This document shows, piece by piece, positions 6,513 through 16,407 of a DNA stretch of 64,000 nt. How positions within the stretch are numbered: the stretch's first letter is position 1; every line of letters starts with the position of its first letter. The notes under the pieces were generated by a model that saw only the letters and a list, made by a program, of their open reading frames with translations, was not told where the DNA came from and did no database searches. The translations under genes and the position numbers were made by a program. The stretch comes from Roseiflexus sp. (GTDB lineage: Bacteria > Chloroflexota > Chloroflexia > Chloroflexales > Roseiflexaceae). The stretch lies in assembly GCA_025062325.1 (NCBI GenBank), contig JANXAL010000140.1, forward strand, positions 60,204-124,203. The letters are read 5' to 3'.

Positions 6513-8981
6513 ATGCCCATTAACCTCGACAAATTCACCGTGATGCCGATTAGCGATTGCCTGGTCGCTGAGGAGACGGCGTCGCTCTGGCAGATCTACG
6601 CTATGCTGCCATCGGACCGCGCGGATCGTCTGTACCGCTTTGTCGTCGTGCCGCTCGCCGATGGAACATTCATCGTCGCGCGCTGGATCGAGATCGAGGA
6701 GATCGTCCATCGCCTGATGCGCTACCAAGACGTGCGCGGTTGGACGCTCCCTGAACTCGCTGCAATGTCCCTGCCGCCGGATTACGTGGAACCGGAAGAA
6801 CACGTCGCCGCCAAATGGGCGAATGTTCCGCTGGCGACCCTCATCCAGCGCCTGGCCCCCGTGGAAGGGCTTGATCGTCAGACGACCACCGCCCACCAGG
6901 CGCGCACCATCCGCGACGGTCACCCCGGCAGGCGCGTCGTCGTGCTCGAACGTGGCGTGATCTATGGCGTCATTTTCGAGGAATTGCTCATGGCCGGCGA
7001 GGTCGCTTTCGACCCGTTCCAGTATGCAATGGCGCCAGTAATTCCAAACGTTGATGATGTCGGCGGATATAGAGCGGTTCATGAAGTCGTTGACACGCAC
7101 GACATTGAGCCTAGTCTACCATGTGCTGCCGCACCGCTCCCCGACGAGGACGGAGGTCTCGAACGCGGCGCTGGAACGCCCGCTCCGCTCCCCGATGAGA
7201 GCGCCAGCTTCGAGCGGCCGCCAGAGTCGGCGTTGCTCAATCAGATCGCCGCTGCGCAGGACGACCGAGTCTTCAACCTCTGGATTGAGCAGCGGTTGCA
7301 ACGGGAGGCGGAGATCGTCGGCGGCGGCAAGACTCTGACGCGCATCGTTCCGCCAAACGAGCCGCTGGCAATCGGCGGGATGTACGCTGTCAATGTGAAC
7401 GTTGCGGCGCCGCTCGCCAGCGCCCACGTGCGGGCCGGAGGCGTCGAGCAGGCGGAAGCGATGACCGCCGCAGCCCAGATCGAAGTGGACGTGCGCCTGG
7501 TCGCCGACAGCGCATTCTTCAAAGTGTACGGCATCCCCCAGCAAAAGATCATCTTCCCGCGCGGCGGGGTCTCGAAGAATATCGCCAGTTTCATCATCGA
7601 GCCGATCCAGCGAGGAGTCGGCGAAATCACGGCGCTCCTCTCGCTCAATCAGAAGCCGTTCCAGAAGATCGTCGCGCAGGTGGCGATTGGCGAGGCAGCG
7701 CTGGCAGACCTGCCAGCCGAACCGGTGCGCGCCAGCGGCTTGACCCTTGCCGCCGCCGCTGCAACAATGAACAACCCACTCGCCTATCCCGCCGAGACTG
7801 ACGCCAGCCTGGTCATCATCCGCGAAACGACTGGCTATACCTTCATTCTCTCATTGGGGAGCGGGTTTACCGTTGCGCGCCTGAACCTCTCGGAGAAGGA
7901 GATTGTTGACGCTATCCGTCGGGCGCGCGCCGCATTTCTGGAAAAAATCGTCTCAAAGATCGACCCGTCGCGCAATGTCTATGCCTATCAACAGAAAAAC
8001 ACGACCATCCCGGAGACAATCCATCAAGAGGCGTTGCGCGATCTGCGACAGATCGGTGATCTGCTCTTTCGCTCATTGTTCTTTGCTCCCGGCAGCGGCG
8101 ACCAGGGCAGAGAGATGGGACTTCTGTTGCGCGCCGCAACCGCCGAACGCGAATTGCGCATTAGCGTCATCGCTGAACGCTTCGCCTTTCCCTGGTCGCT
8201 GGTCTACGCCCTGCCCTTCAAACCGTCCGACCCGGTCGATCCGATGGGGTTCTGGGGGTATCGCCACATTATCGAATACACGCCGCAGTTCAGTGCGCGC
8301 CAGCCTTCCGCATTCGCGCCTGAAATTAGAGCCAGCGATCGACTCCACCTGGGGTTTGTGTTCGATCAGACGATCGATACGCAATTCAAAGCGCCGCTCA
8401 TTGCTGAACAGCGTCAGGTGTTGCCCGGCATCGACGGCGTGGCCGTCACCGAGTACGACACCCGCGAAGAATTCCTCGATCTACTGAGCCGTTCCCGGGG
8501 TGTGCCGCAGATCATCTACTTCTACGGGCACGCGGTCAGTCGCTCGCCGGGCGAAAAAGACGCGGCAACCGGCATTGAGTACGGACTAGGCGACTCCTAC
8601 CTGAGTATCAATGGCGAAGCGGTCACGCTCGACGAAATGAACCTGTACGCTGGCTTGGACCTTGAGCGCTTCGACAGTGCGCCGCTGGTGATGCTCAACG
8701 CCTGCGAGAGCGCTGAACTGTCGCCGGAACTGTACAATGGTCTGGTTCCCTACCTGATCGGACGCGGCGCGCGCGGCGTTATCGGCACGGAAGTGCTAAT
8801 GCCCGCCTTTTTCGCCGCCGAGTTCGCTCCTGCGCTGCTGCGTCGTTTTGCGGCCGGCAATACGCGCCTGGGCGATCTGCTGCGCGACATGCGGCGCGAG
8901 TATCTGCACGAGAAACGCAATGTGCTGCCGTTGATCTATGCGCTCTACAGCAACGCGGAACTGATCGTCAAACGCGATTAG
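6513..8981 (+). CDS. Large CHAT-domain (caspase-like peptidase) protein
   Basis: 822 residues. The N-terminal third (about 1-175) is mixed alpha/beta and vaguely CBS-like (VVVLERGVIYGVIFEELL). A low-complexity linker (about 205-235) holds two copies of PLPDE. Residues about 280-395 form a beta-sandwich-like segment (YAVNVNVA, IEVDVRLVAD, FIIEPIQRG) also found in other CHAT proteins. The C-terminal CHAT domain (about 540-822) has strands and IIYFYGHA with His673 and VMLNACESAE with Cys731, the expected catalytic dyad, followed by GARGVIGTEV. CHAT proteins are proteases triggered by partner sensors, for example in TPR-CHAT/gasdermin-type defence. Its neighbours, an amidase-like protein and an HTH/NTPase-like protein on the same strand, are the natural candidates for partners. 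Function is inferred. Confidence 0.85.
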   Translation: MPINLDKFTVMPISDCLVAEETASLWQIYAMLPSDRADRLYRFVVVPLADGTFIVARWIEIEEIVHRLMRYQDVRGWTLPELAAMSLPPDYVEPEEHVAAKWANVPLATLIQRLAPVEGLDRQTTTAHQARTIRDGHPGRRVVVLERGVIYGVIFEELLMAGEVAFDPFQYAMAPVIPNVDDVGGYRAVHEVVDTHDIEPSLPCAAAPLPDEDGGLERGAGTPAPLPDESASFERPPESALLNQIAAAQDDRVFNLWIEQRLQREAEIVGGGKTLTRIVPPNEPLAIGGMYAVNVNVAAPLASAHVRAGGVEQAEAMTAAAQIEVDVRLVADSAFFKVYGIPQQKIIFPRGGVSKNIASFIIEPIQRGVGEITALLSLNQKPFQKIVAQVAIGEAALADLPAEPVRASGLTLAAAAATMNNPLAYPAETDASLVIIRETTGYTFILSLGSGFTVARLNLSEKEIVDAIRRARAAFLEKIVSKIDPSRNVYAYQQKNTTIPETIHQEALRDLRQIGDLLFRSLFFAPGSGDQGREMGLLLRAATAERELRISVIAERFAFPWSLVYALPFKPSDPVDPMGFWGYRHIIEYTPQFSARQPSAFAPEIRASDRLHLGFVFDQTIDTQFKAPLIAEQRQVLPGIDGVAVTEYDTREEFLDLLSRSRGVPQIIYFYGHAVSRSPGEKDAATGIEYGLGDSYLSINGEAVTLDEMNLYAGLDLERFDSAPLVMLNACESAELSPELYNGLVPYLIGRGARGVIGTEVLMPAFFAAEFAPALLRRFAAGNTRLGDLLRDMRREYLHEKRNVLPLIYALYSNAELIVKRD

Positions 8982-9322
8982 GCGTCTTCTGGCGCGCTTC
9001 ATAGAGAGATGAACCAGATGTTGACCGTGTTGATCTTTCCTGTGAGTGCGGCTTGTGATGGAACACGGATACAGACGAGTGCGGACGGATTTTTCACGGA
9101 TCAGGCGACGCCGTTCTGCGAGCGAATAGGAAGTCTCCAACCTGTCTGCTGCGGCTTATATCGGCGGACGGCAACAGTGTAGAGCCGTCGTGCCTTTGTG
9201 CGAACAACAAGGAGCGGCATCGGTTATGATCAACGCCAGGTGATGGGCGAGCGACAAGTGACGTCGCACAAAGCGGAGCTTTCGCACCTTCGTGCGTGTG
9301 TGCGAGCAAAAGGAGTTATTGC
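8982..9322. other. Intergenic stretch with ACGGAT-type tract and a duplicated leader word
   Basis: It contains GAACACGGATACAGACG...ACGGATTTTTCACGGATC (about 9060-9105), similar to a tract after proA. It also has two copies of a GTGCxTxxGTGCGxxCAAxAAGGAG-like word at about 9191-9213 and 9292-9315; the second supplies the ribosome-binding site of the next gene. No gene seen. Confidence 0.5.
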
Positions 9323-10909
9323 GTGAAGGGTGCAACATCCGAACTCGAACTCCCTCGCCTCACCAGCGCGGACCTGGCGGAGCGGTTCGGCAACGACGAG
9401 GCAGCGCTGAAGCGGTATCGCATGCTGGTCGCCCTGCTGCGCGAGGGACGGTCGCCGGGAGAGGTGGCGCGCACCTTCGGCGTCAGCCGCGAAAGCCTGC
9501 GGCGGGTACGTGAAGCCTTCCGGCGCGGCGGCCTGGCAGCGCTGAAGAGCCGCAAACGCGGCGGAGGCCACCTGGCGCGCAATAGCCCGCTGGCGCGTGT
9601 ATTGCGTCAGGAGCTTGCTGCAGAGCCGGGAGTCTCAGCAAATGTGCTCTGGCGCAGGGTCCAGGCGCGATTGCGGGACGAAGGGATCCTCGATGTGCCG
9701 CGCAGCACCTTCTACCGGTTGCTGGCGCGCCTGCGCGATGAGGAGAGCGGCGTCGGATCACACAGCGCCACGGTGCGTTTGCTGCGCGAGGCGCTCAGCG
9801 CGCTCCCCGAAGATCCGCCGCTTACTCTGGGGCGCAGCGATCTGGCGAAACTGCTGCTGGCAGACGAAACCGATGTTCAGCAGCGTGGCCGCCGCTTGCA
9901 GACGGCGCTGCGCACTGCCATCGAACAACTACGTCCGCCGGACGATGTGGGCCCGGTACTGAATGACCCACGCTGGCGACACTATCTGATCATCGCTGGT
10001 GAATACGAGGCAGGCGAGGCGCGCGCCGATCTGCAGGAGGCGCTGGCACTCAGCGCAAGCACTTACAGTCGCGCCAAACGCGAGGCGCTAGAACGTCTGG
10101 CAGCCCTCTTGCCCGCTGCTATCGAAGCCTTGCCGCCGCCTGCGCCGCCACCGCATTTCTACGCGCCGCCGTCTGCCTCGACGGTTGGCTACGAAGCCGA
10201 ACTTGACCTGTACGTATCCTCGCTCCGGCGTGATGGTCTGGCGCTCATCTGGGGCGACCCTGAGAAGGCGTTCGCCCTGGCGGCTGCGCTAGCTGTACAC
10301 CTCCACACCCGCGGTCAAAAGGTCATCTGGCACGCCGCCACACCACCCGACATCGAACCTCGCCCAGGTCTGCGCCTGTTGCAGACGCTAGCAGCCGCGC
10401 TCGCTGCCGAAGGTGATGATGAACTGTGGCGACACCTAGCATCGCCCGACGCCATTCCGCAGGTCTGGCATCTCGACCTGCTGGCAAACACGATTGGCGG
10501 GAGACGCTGGGCGGTGGCGGTGGCGAACACCCATTGGCTGACCGACAGCGATGCAGTCCAGGCGCTCGACGTCTTGACGATAGCATACGAACAGCGCGAG
10601 ATTCGTCTAGTGCTTGCCGGGCGTGACCTCCCGCTCTGGGCGGATGCCGACCGCTGGCCCCCTCTACCAGGAGATCAGGCGGCATTGCAGGAATTCCTCC
10701 AACGCCTGGCACGTCGCACAGCAGCGCCACCGACGCCGTTCTCCGCCGATATTGTGCGCGAACGCGCAATGCACCTCATCGAAGCTTTGCCGATCAGTCA
10801 GGTGGCATTCATCCCGCCCGACGAGCGCGACCGCCTGATCGCAGCGCTGGCGCCCGTTGAACAACTGCTGGCAGCGCTGCGCGGCGCAGCTGGGCATATA
10901 CCGCCGTAA
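9323..10909 (+). CDS. HTH protein with degenerate STAND-like NTPase region
   Basis: 528 residues from GTG 9323, supported by AAAAGGAG seven bases upstream. Residues about 35-75 are a transposase-type helix-turn-helix (GRSPGEVARTFGVSRESLRR) followed by a basic segment. Residues about 90-140 form a second helical DNA-binding-like unit (VPRSTFYRLLARLRDEE). After a proline-rich hinge, residues about 293-480 resemble a P-loop NTPase of AAA/STAND type. The Walker A position reads IWGDPEKAFALA without GK[ST], and AVAVANTHWLTDSDAVQALD sits where Walker B and sensor elements would be. It therefore probably does not hydrolyse ATP. It may be a transcriptional regulator or the sensor partner of the upstream CHAT protein; neither role is shown. 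Confidence 0.65.
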   Translation: MKGATSELELPRLTSADLAERFGNDEAALKRYRMLVALLREGRSPGEVARTFGVSRESLRRVREAFRRGGLAALKSRKRGGGHLARNSPLARVLRQELAAEPGVSANVLWRRVQARLRDEGILDVPRSTFYRLLARLRDEESGVGSHSATVRLLREALSALPEDPPLTLGRSDLAKLLLADETDVQQRGRRLQTALRTAIEQLRPPDDVGPVLNDPRWRHYLIIAGEYEAGEARADLQEALALSASTYSRAKREALERLAALLPAAIEALPPPAPPPHFYAPPSASTVGYEAELDLYVSSLRRDGLALIWGDPEKAFALAAALAVHLHTRGQKVIWHAATPPDIEPRPGLRLLQTLAAALAAEGDDELWRHLASPDAIPQVWHLDLLANTIGGRRWAVAVANTHWLTDSDAVQALDVLTIAYEQREIRLVLAGRDLPLWADADRWPPLPGDQAALQEFLQRLARRTAAPPTPFSADIVRERAMHLIEALPISQVAFIPPDERDRLIAALAPVEQLLAALRGAAGHIPP

Positions 10910-11198
10910 GCCCATCACCCCGGCGATGACTATCTCTCCCGTCCCTGAACTGTCTGCTGAACAAGAACCGGCGACATGTCGCATCCTCTGCGCTGCTGGT
11001 AATCCCCTCGTCCAGGTGACGGTCATCTGCGCCACATGCTCTGCTTGTCTTATCGCGTAGAGCAACCAAATGGTTCCCTAGTTCTACAATGATCGTCGCC
11101 TCTACACACCGCTGCGTGCACCTGCAATGACCTCAGGCTGTCGGAGCTCCCCGCTTGTCGCTCCGCCGTCCACATAATGACCGCTATGCTAGCGTGAC
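10910..11198. other. Intergenic stretch, no clear gene
   Basis: A 44-codon frame at 10926-11060 (starting MTISPVPELSAEQ, ending CATCSACLIA) is open but has no recognisable family or strong ribosome-binding site. Otherwise nothing identifiable between the HTH gene and the Uma2 pseudogene, which converge here. Confidence 0.35.
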
Positions 11199-12112
11199 CT
11201 AACCACCGCGCAACCGACGCAGCTCCTCCTCGAGCGCCCGCAGTCGCTCCTCGGCTGCTGCGCGCGCCCGGGCTTCGGCTTCGCGCGCCGCCGCCTCATG
11301 CTGCGCTCGCTCCGCCTCGCGCTGCACCCGTTCTTCTGCCTCCGCCGCCTGCCGCACAACGGTCGCGTAGTTGCCGAATGGCACGCCGCGCTCGTCGTAG
11401 CAGACGACGTGATTCCCTTCTATGCCTAGCCACAGATTGGCAATCACCAGGTGCACCCGTCCCGTCGCATCCGGCAGGTGCAACCGGTACGCGCTCCTCT
11501 CCAGCCGATAGTCGAGCAAGCGCAACCGCCGCTCCCGATTGCCGCGATTCAGATCGTCCACAATTACATACTGCGCCACCCCCGCGCGTGTAGTGCTCCA
11601 CCTTGCGCTCCAGGTCGTTCTCACGCGTCTCCAGCGCGGTGATTTCGATGATCAGCGCCGGACGCGCCCCCTCGACCGCCCCCTCGAACACGCTCCAGTT
11701 CTGGCGTTCCTGCACGCCGGGAATAACCATGACATCCGGTCCATGCGGGCGCAGGTCGGGGATATCCCACGCAATACGCATGTCGCTGAGCACAATCGCT
11801 GCGCCCGATTCCTCCAGACGGGCGCGCAGCACGTCGGTGAGATACATCCGGTCAGTCTCGTGGCGGTCGCTATGCACGATGAAATCTCCCGTTTCAGGGT
11901 GCAGCACGTCCTCTAGGGTGAGCGGAACCTGGTCGAAGTGATGGGGGTCGTTGGGGGGTCGGGCGCGGCACGTAGCGCCAGCCGTAGCGGAAGGGGTCAT
12001 CGGCGGGCGGCGTTTCCGGCGACGCTGCGGGAATGGTCGTCTGGGTTATATGCAGGTCCTCCCTGATACGTCCGATTGTCGGAACGGGTGCGGCAGTCAG
12101 GCGATCCGGCAT
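11199..12112 (-). pseudogene. Uma2-family (PD-(D/E)XK-like) protein broken by two frameshifts
   Basis: Three frames on the minus strand join into one Uma2/DUF820 protein. The N-terminal frame holds PPADDPFRYGWRYVPRP and shifts near 11953-11958 into DPHHFDQVPLTLEDVLHPET, GDFIVHSDRH and IAWDIPDLRPHGPDVMV. The core PALIIEITALETRENDLERK carries the acidic residues expected of the nuclease-like fold. A second shift at 11579-11583 moves from KVEHYTRGG to AQYVIVDDLNRGN and on to a long Ala/Glu/Arg coiled coil at the C-terminus. Both shifts are one extra base in a homopolymer (C6 and G5 in gene sense). The start is uncertain; ATG 12112 is the nearest clear one. Uma2 families are common in Chloroflexota and cyanobacteria, with function unknown. 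Confidence 0.75.
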
Positions 12113-12139
12113 GGCGCCATTGCACCATATCCGTACATA

Positions 12140-12545
12140 TGTGCGAGCACGAGGCGCGAGGTGAGAGGCGAGAGGCAAGAGGTTGCCCGCGGAGAGGCGG
12201 TGCAGGTGCGAAGGAAGGTTGCGGCAGGTAGAGACGTTGCACTGCAACGTCTCGATGTGGCGCCGCACCGTCTCGACATCGCACGCGACGTCTCGAACCA
12301 TGTGCGTTGCACGCGGGTAGGGCGAAGAATGCCCCCCATCCTCGAGATCTTTGTCGGTTTCCTCACTGGCTCGTCACCGGCTCGCTTTTCACACGCCGCA
12401 CGAGGAAGCGAAGAACGTCCCCGATCCTTGAGGTCTCCGCCGGAGATACGATACGTTGCCGCCGAAACATGTCATCGACAATATGATACTCGCGCGCTGC
12501 GCGGATGTTGTATGACCTCAAGACCCTCGGGGGCGAGAGGGTAGG
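12140..12545. repeat. Heptad-like tract, perfect 23-bp palindrome and a direct repeat pair
   Basis: About 12140-12230 is GAGGCGA/GCGAAGG-type heptad tract. A perfect palindrome lies at 12231-12253 (arms GAGACGTTGCA and TGCAACGTCTC around one C), followed by further CGTCTCGA words. A direct repeat of about 29 bases (GCGAAGAAYGYCCCCSATCC core) occurs near 12329 and again near 12409. No gene seen. Confidence 0.6.
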
Positions 12546-13580
12546 CTCACAAGGTCAGGTTTTTCGGCAAGCCCTCGCGTCGGATCACCCGTTTTGAGCG
12601 TCAGGATGCGCACCCGCCCCTTTCTTCCCTTGTAGGAGCAGGGGACTGGGGGGATGCGGAGGCAAAAGGACAGCAGGATGCGCATCCGCCCCCTTCTCCT
12701 CACAGGTGTAGATTTTTTGGCACGCCCTTCTATTGCATCGCCCATTTCAGGCAACCGGACGCCCCGACTCCCCCTTCTCCCCTTGTGGGAGAAGGGGGCA
12801 GGGGGATGAGGGGAAAACGGGCGTCAGGATGCGGCAAACTCATTTCGCACCCGAAAAAGCCTACACTTGAGAAGCCCCCTTCTCCCCTTGTGGGACAAGG
12901 GGGTTGGGGGGATGCGGGGGCAAGAGGCAAAAGGATAGCAGGATGCCGCCTGCCCCCTTCTCCCCTCGCTCACGAGTTTTGGCAGGCCCCTATACGGGGT
13001 GGGAAAAGGCTCACGGGTGTAGATTTTTCCGGCCAGCCCTTCCATTGCATTGCCCGTTTTAGGCAACAGGACGCCCCAACTCCCCCTCCTCCCCTTGTGG
13101 GAGAAGGGGGTAGGGGAGATGAGGGGGAAAAGGGCGTCAGGACGCGGAGAACATCCGTCGCACTCCAAAAACTCTACACCTGTGAGGTGGGAAAAGGAGG
13201 CAGGGGGTACGAGAGGCAAAAGGCGTTGGGACGCCGAAGGCGCCCCTCGCGCCCGAAAAACGCCACCCTTGAAAACCTCCACCCTTCTCCCCTTGCAGGA
13301 GAAGGGGGCAGCTCGCAGGTGTAGATTTTTCTGGCAGTCCCTCGTGCTGACTGTCTGTTTCAGGCATCAGGATGCCTTAAGCCCTAACTCTCCCTTCTCC
13401 CCTTGTGGGAGAAGGGGGTTTTGGGGGATGAGGGGGCAAAGGGACGTTAGGATGCACACCCACCCCTTTCTCCCCCGCTAGGAGAAGGGGGCCGGAAGGA
13501 TCAGGAGAAAAAGGACATCAGGATGCGGCGAATCCGCTTGCACCCCAAAAAGCCTCCATGTGAGAGGAGGGTAGGGCGAC
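12546..13580. repeat. Cluster of MITE-like palindromic repeat units
   Basis: At least three units share one plan: 12699-12871, 13010-13186 and 13312-13565. Each starts with CTCACAGGTGTAGATTTTT or close to it and ends with the inverted form (AAAAAGCCTACACTTGAG or CTACACCTGTGAG). Inner inverted words GGCATCAGGACGC and GGCGTCAGGATGCGG flank a central hairpin CCCCCTTCTCCCC-TTGTGG-GAGAAGGGGG followed by CAGGGGGATGAGGGG. Partial units fill the gaps. Long frames across these repeats are artefacts of composition. No transposase lies nearby. The stretch 13581-13828 up to gyrA shows no gene. Confidence 0.8.
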
Positions 13581-13828
13581 GTGCGCAAGGACCTGACCGG
13601 GCATGAACTTGAGGGACGCGCTTATGATGAGATGCCGGGCGACAGCGTCAACGAATGGGGCGTCAACGAATAAGCGAATAGTTAGGATCGTGCGTGGATT
13701 GTAGTCTGCACCGCCCAGCCAATGACCATCGTCCTGTCCCCTACTGCCTGCCGAACGAAAACCAAAAGCGCCGGACATCCATATGCAGGGCGCACCTGTC
13801 CCGTGAAACGCTCATCTGTACCAGGCTC

Positions 13829-16300
13829 TCACCCTAGCATCTGGTCAAGCTCCAGATGATCATTCCGCTCCCCATTCTCTTCCAGATCCTCGACGCACAG
13901 CGCTGCCACACGGTCGTTCGGCGCCAGGTTGACGATCGTGACACCCTGCGTGTGGCGCCCGAACATCGAAATGCCGCTGGCTTCAGTACGCATCACCATG
14001 CCGCTTTCAGTAATGAGGGTCAGCAGCGAATTTTCGTGGACCACGTGCGCAACCGCAACCTCGTCGCCGGGGCGGAGCCGGATGGTGATGACGCCGCCGG
14101 TAGCGCGCCCTTTGACGGGGTATTCCTCGAGAGACGTGCGTTTGCCGTAACCATTGGCGGTCACGACCAGCAACGCCGCGTTCTCCCGCGCCAGGTCCAT
14201 CGAGACCACCCGATCCCCCTCGGCGAGCGCAATGCCGATTACGCCAGTCGCCGGTCGTCCCATCGGGCGCACCTCTTCCTGGCGAAAGCGGATCGTCTGC
14301 CCGCGCGCCGTGGTAAGCAGCACGTCCTCATGACCCTGAGTCATCGCCACCCAGCCGAGTTTGTCCCCCTCTTCAAGGCCAATGGCGATCAGCCCGTTCG
14401 AGCGCACCTGGCTGTACTCCTTGATCGACGTGCGCTTGACTTTGCCGCGCACCGTCGCCATAATCAGGTATTCTGCCTTCTCGAAGTCGGGCACTGCCAG
14501 CACTGAGGTGACCTGCTCGCCAGGCTCGAGCGAGATCAGATTGACCAGCGGCAGCCCTTTGGCAGTGCGGTTGGCGTCGGGCAGTTCGTGCGCCTTGATC
14601 TGATAGACCTTCCCGCGGTCAGTGAAGAAGAGCAAGTCATCCATGGTGTTGGCAGTGAGAATGTGGCGCACCACATCCTGCTCGCGGGTGACAGCGCCGC
14701 GGATGCCGCGCCCGCCGCGCCGCTGCGTCCGATAGACGTCGGGCGACTGGCGTTTGACATAGCCGCGGTCGGTGAGAGTAATCAGCACTTTGACATCGGG
14801 GATCAGATCTTCGTCGCTCACCTCGCCGTTGGCTTCAGGAATGATGCGCGTGCGACGAGCATCGCCATACTTCGCCTTCAGATCGGCAAGGTCCTGCTTG
14901 ATCAGGTGCAGAATCTTGTGCGGGTTCGCCAGAATGTCTTCGAGTTCGCCGATCAGTTGAATGACCTCGCGGTGCTCCTCCTCGATCCGCTGACGTTCAA
15001 GCGCGGCGAGTCGCCCCAGTTGCATCTCCAGGATCGCGTTCGCCTGCACCTCGCTGAGCGCAAACCCATCCATCAGGTTTGTGCGCGCCTGGTCGCGCGA
15101 GCGCGAATTGCGAATGGTGGCGATCACTGCGTCGAGATGGTCGAGCGCAATCTTGAGACCTTCGAGAATGTGGGCGCGCGCCCGCGCCTTGTCGAGGTCA
15201 AATTCAGTACGGCGTCGAATAACGTCGCGGCGGTGGTCAATGTACTCCTGAAGCAGACGTTTGAGGGTCAACAGTCGCGGCTGCCGCCCTCCCTCGACGA
15301 GCGCCAGCATGTTGACGCCGAATGTTGTCTGCATTTGTGTGTGCTTGTAGAGGGCGTTCAACACCTTCTTTGGTTGAGCGTCTTGCTTCAGAACAATGAC
15401 CAACCGCATGCCGCTGCGGTCAGACTCGTCGCGCACATCGCGGATGCCCTCGATCTTGCGGTCGCGCGCCAGTTCGGCGATACGCTCCTGCAGGCGGGCT
15501 TTGTTGACCTGGTAGGGCAGTTCGGTCACGACAATGTGAAATGCGCCGCGCGCCGCTTCTTCAATATGCGCTTTTGCACGAATCACAATGTGACCGCGCC
15601 CGGTGCTATAGGCGTTCATGATCCCGTCCACGCCAAGGATGATGCCAGCGGTAGGAAAGTCGGGACCGGGCAGAATCTTCACTAGGTCTTCGACCGTGGC
15701 CTCGGGATTGTCGATCAGATAGGCGATTGCATCGCAGACTTCATTCAGGTTGTGCGGCGGGATATTCGTCGCCATACCGACGGCAATGCCAGCCGCGCCG
15801 TTGAGCAGCAGGTTGGGAATGCGCGCTGGCAGCACGACCGGCTCGCGGAACTGACCGTCGAAATTGTCGCGGAAATCGACGGTGTTTTTCTCGATGTCGG
15901 CGAGCATTTCTTCGGCGATTGGCGTGAGACGCGCTTCGGTGTAGCGCATCGCCGCTGGCGGATCGCCGTCGATGCTGCCAAAGTTGCCCTGACCTTCGAT
16001 AAGCGGGTAGCGCATATTCCAGGGTTGCGCCAGGCGCACCAGCGCATCATAGACGGCGCTATCGCCATGGGGGTGCATTTTGCTCAGGACTTCGCCGACG
16101 ATACGGGCGGATTTCTTGAAGGGCTGATTCGCCCGAATGCCTGCGTCCCACATCCCGTACAGGATGCGCGTCTGAACCGGTTTTAATCCATCACGTGCAT
16201 CGGGAAGCGCGCGCGAGACGATGACGCTCATTGCGTAATCGAGGTAGGCGCTGCGCATTTCGTCGGTAATGTTGCGCGTGCGAACGATCCCGATTTCCAT
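13829..16300 (-). CDS. gyrA: DNA gyrase subunit A
   Basis: 823 residues, full length for the family. With GyrB it introduces negative supercoils by passing DNA through an ATP-driven double-strand break. The catalytic Tyr120 lies in [10 protein letters not shown]. The quinolone-resistance region [17 protein letters not shown] has Ser81 and Asp85, a sensitive-type arrangement. The GyrA box reads [10 protein letters not shown] (near residue 530) at the start of the C-terminal beta-pinwheel, which is what distinguishes it from ParC. The C-terminal tail is acidic. AGGAG lies six bases before the ATG, and a 7-bp stem (CGGCGGC/GCCGCCG, 16323-16342) lies in the leader. It is the last of three minus-strand genes after cysH and the phosphoesterase, 107 bases below the latter. 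Confidence 0.98.
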   Translation of the reverse strand: MEIGIVRTRNITDEMRSAYLDYAMSVIVSRALPDARDGLKPVQTRILYGMWDAGIRANQPFKKSARIVGEVLSKMHPHGDSAVYDALVRLAQPWNMRYPLIEGQGNFGSIDGDPPAAMRYTEARLTPIAEEMLADIEKNTVDFRDNFDGQFREPVVLPARIPNLLLNGAAGIAVGMATNIPPHNLNEVCDAIAYLIDNPEATVEDLVKILPGPDFPTAGIILGVDGIMNAYSTGRGHIVIRAKAHIEEAARGAFHIVVTELPYQVNKARLQERIAELARDRKIEGIRDVRDESDRSGMRLVIVLKQDAQPKKVLNALYKHTQMQTTFGVNMLALVEGGRQPRLLTLKRLLQEYIDHRRDVIRRRTEFDLDKARARAHILEGLKIALDHLDAVIATIRNSRSRDQARTNLMDGFALSEVQANAILEMQLGRLAALERQRIEEEHREVIQLIGELEDILANPHKILHLIKQDLADLKAKYGDARRTRIIPEANGEVSDEDLIPDVKVLITLTDRGYVKRQSPDVYRTQRRGGRGIRGAVTREQDVVRHILTANTMDDLLFFTDRGKVYQIKAHELPDANRTAKGLPLVNLISLEPGEQVTSVLAVPDFEKAEYLIMATVRGKVKRTSIKEYSQVRSNGLIAIGLEEGDKLGWVAMTQGHEDVLLTTARGQTIRFRQEEVRPMGRPATGVIGIALAEGDRVVSMDLARENAALLVVTANGYGKRTSLEEYPVKGRATGGVITIRLRPGDEVAVAHVVHENSLLTLITESGMVMRTEASGISMFGRHTQGVTIVNLAPNDRVAALCVEDLEENGERNDHLELDQMLG

Positions 16301-16407
16301 ACGATCTCCTGAACATGATCAACGGCGGCATGGAAGCCGCCGGGTGTCGCCCTGCCTGCGTATCTGCTACGTACAGTATACCGCTCCGCTGCGGTTTTGT
16401 CCAGAAT

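Noticed and set aside
11579..11583. Programmed frameshift in the Uma2 gene
   Set aside because: A second, similar shift near the start and no slippery-stem arrangement make decay or sequence error more likely.
12785..13481. Long frames on both strands across the repeat cluster
   Set aside because: They consist of repeated SPLVGEGG/SHKGRRG-like text produced by the C-rich palindromes; no start signals or family resemblance.
12546..13580. Possible CRISPR array
   Set aside because: Repeats are palindromic, unequal in length and spacing, with no unique spacers of constant size and no cas genes nearby.
14588..15685. Plus-strand 365-codon frame inside gyrA
   Set aside because: Complementary-strand shadow of a strongly conserved gene.
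16323..16342. Hairpin between the phosphoesterase and gyrA as a terminator
   Set aside because: No T-run on either strand; it could be a leader structure, but there is no evidence for termination.
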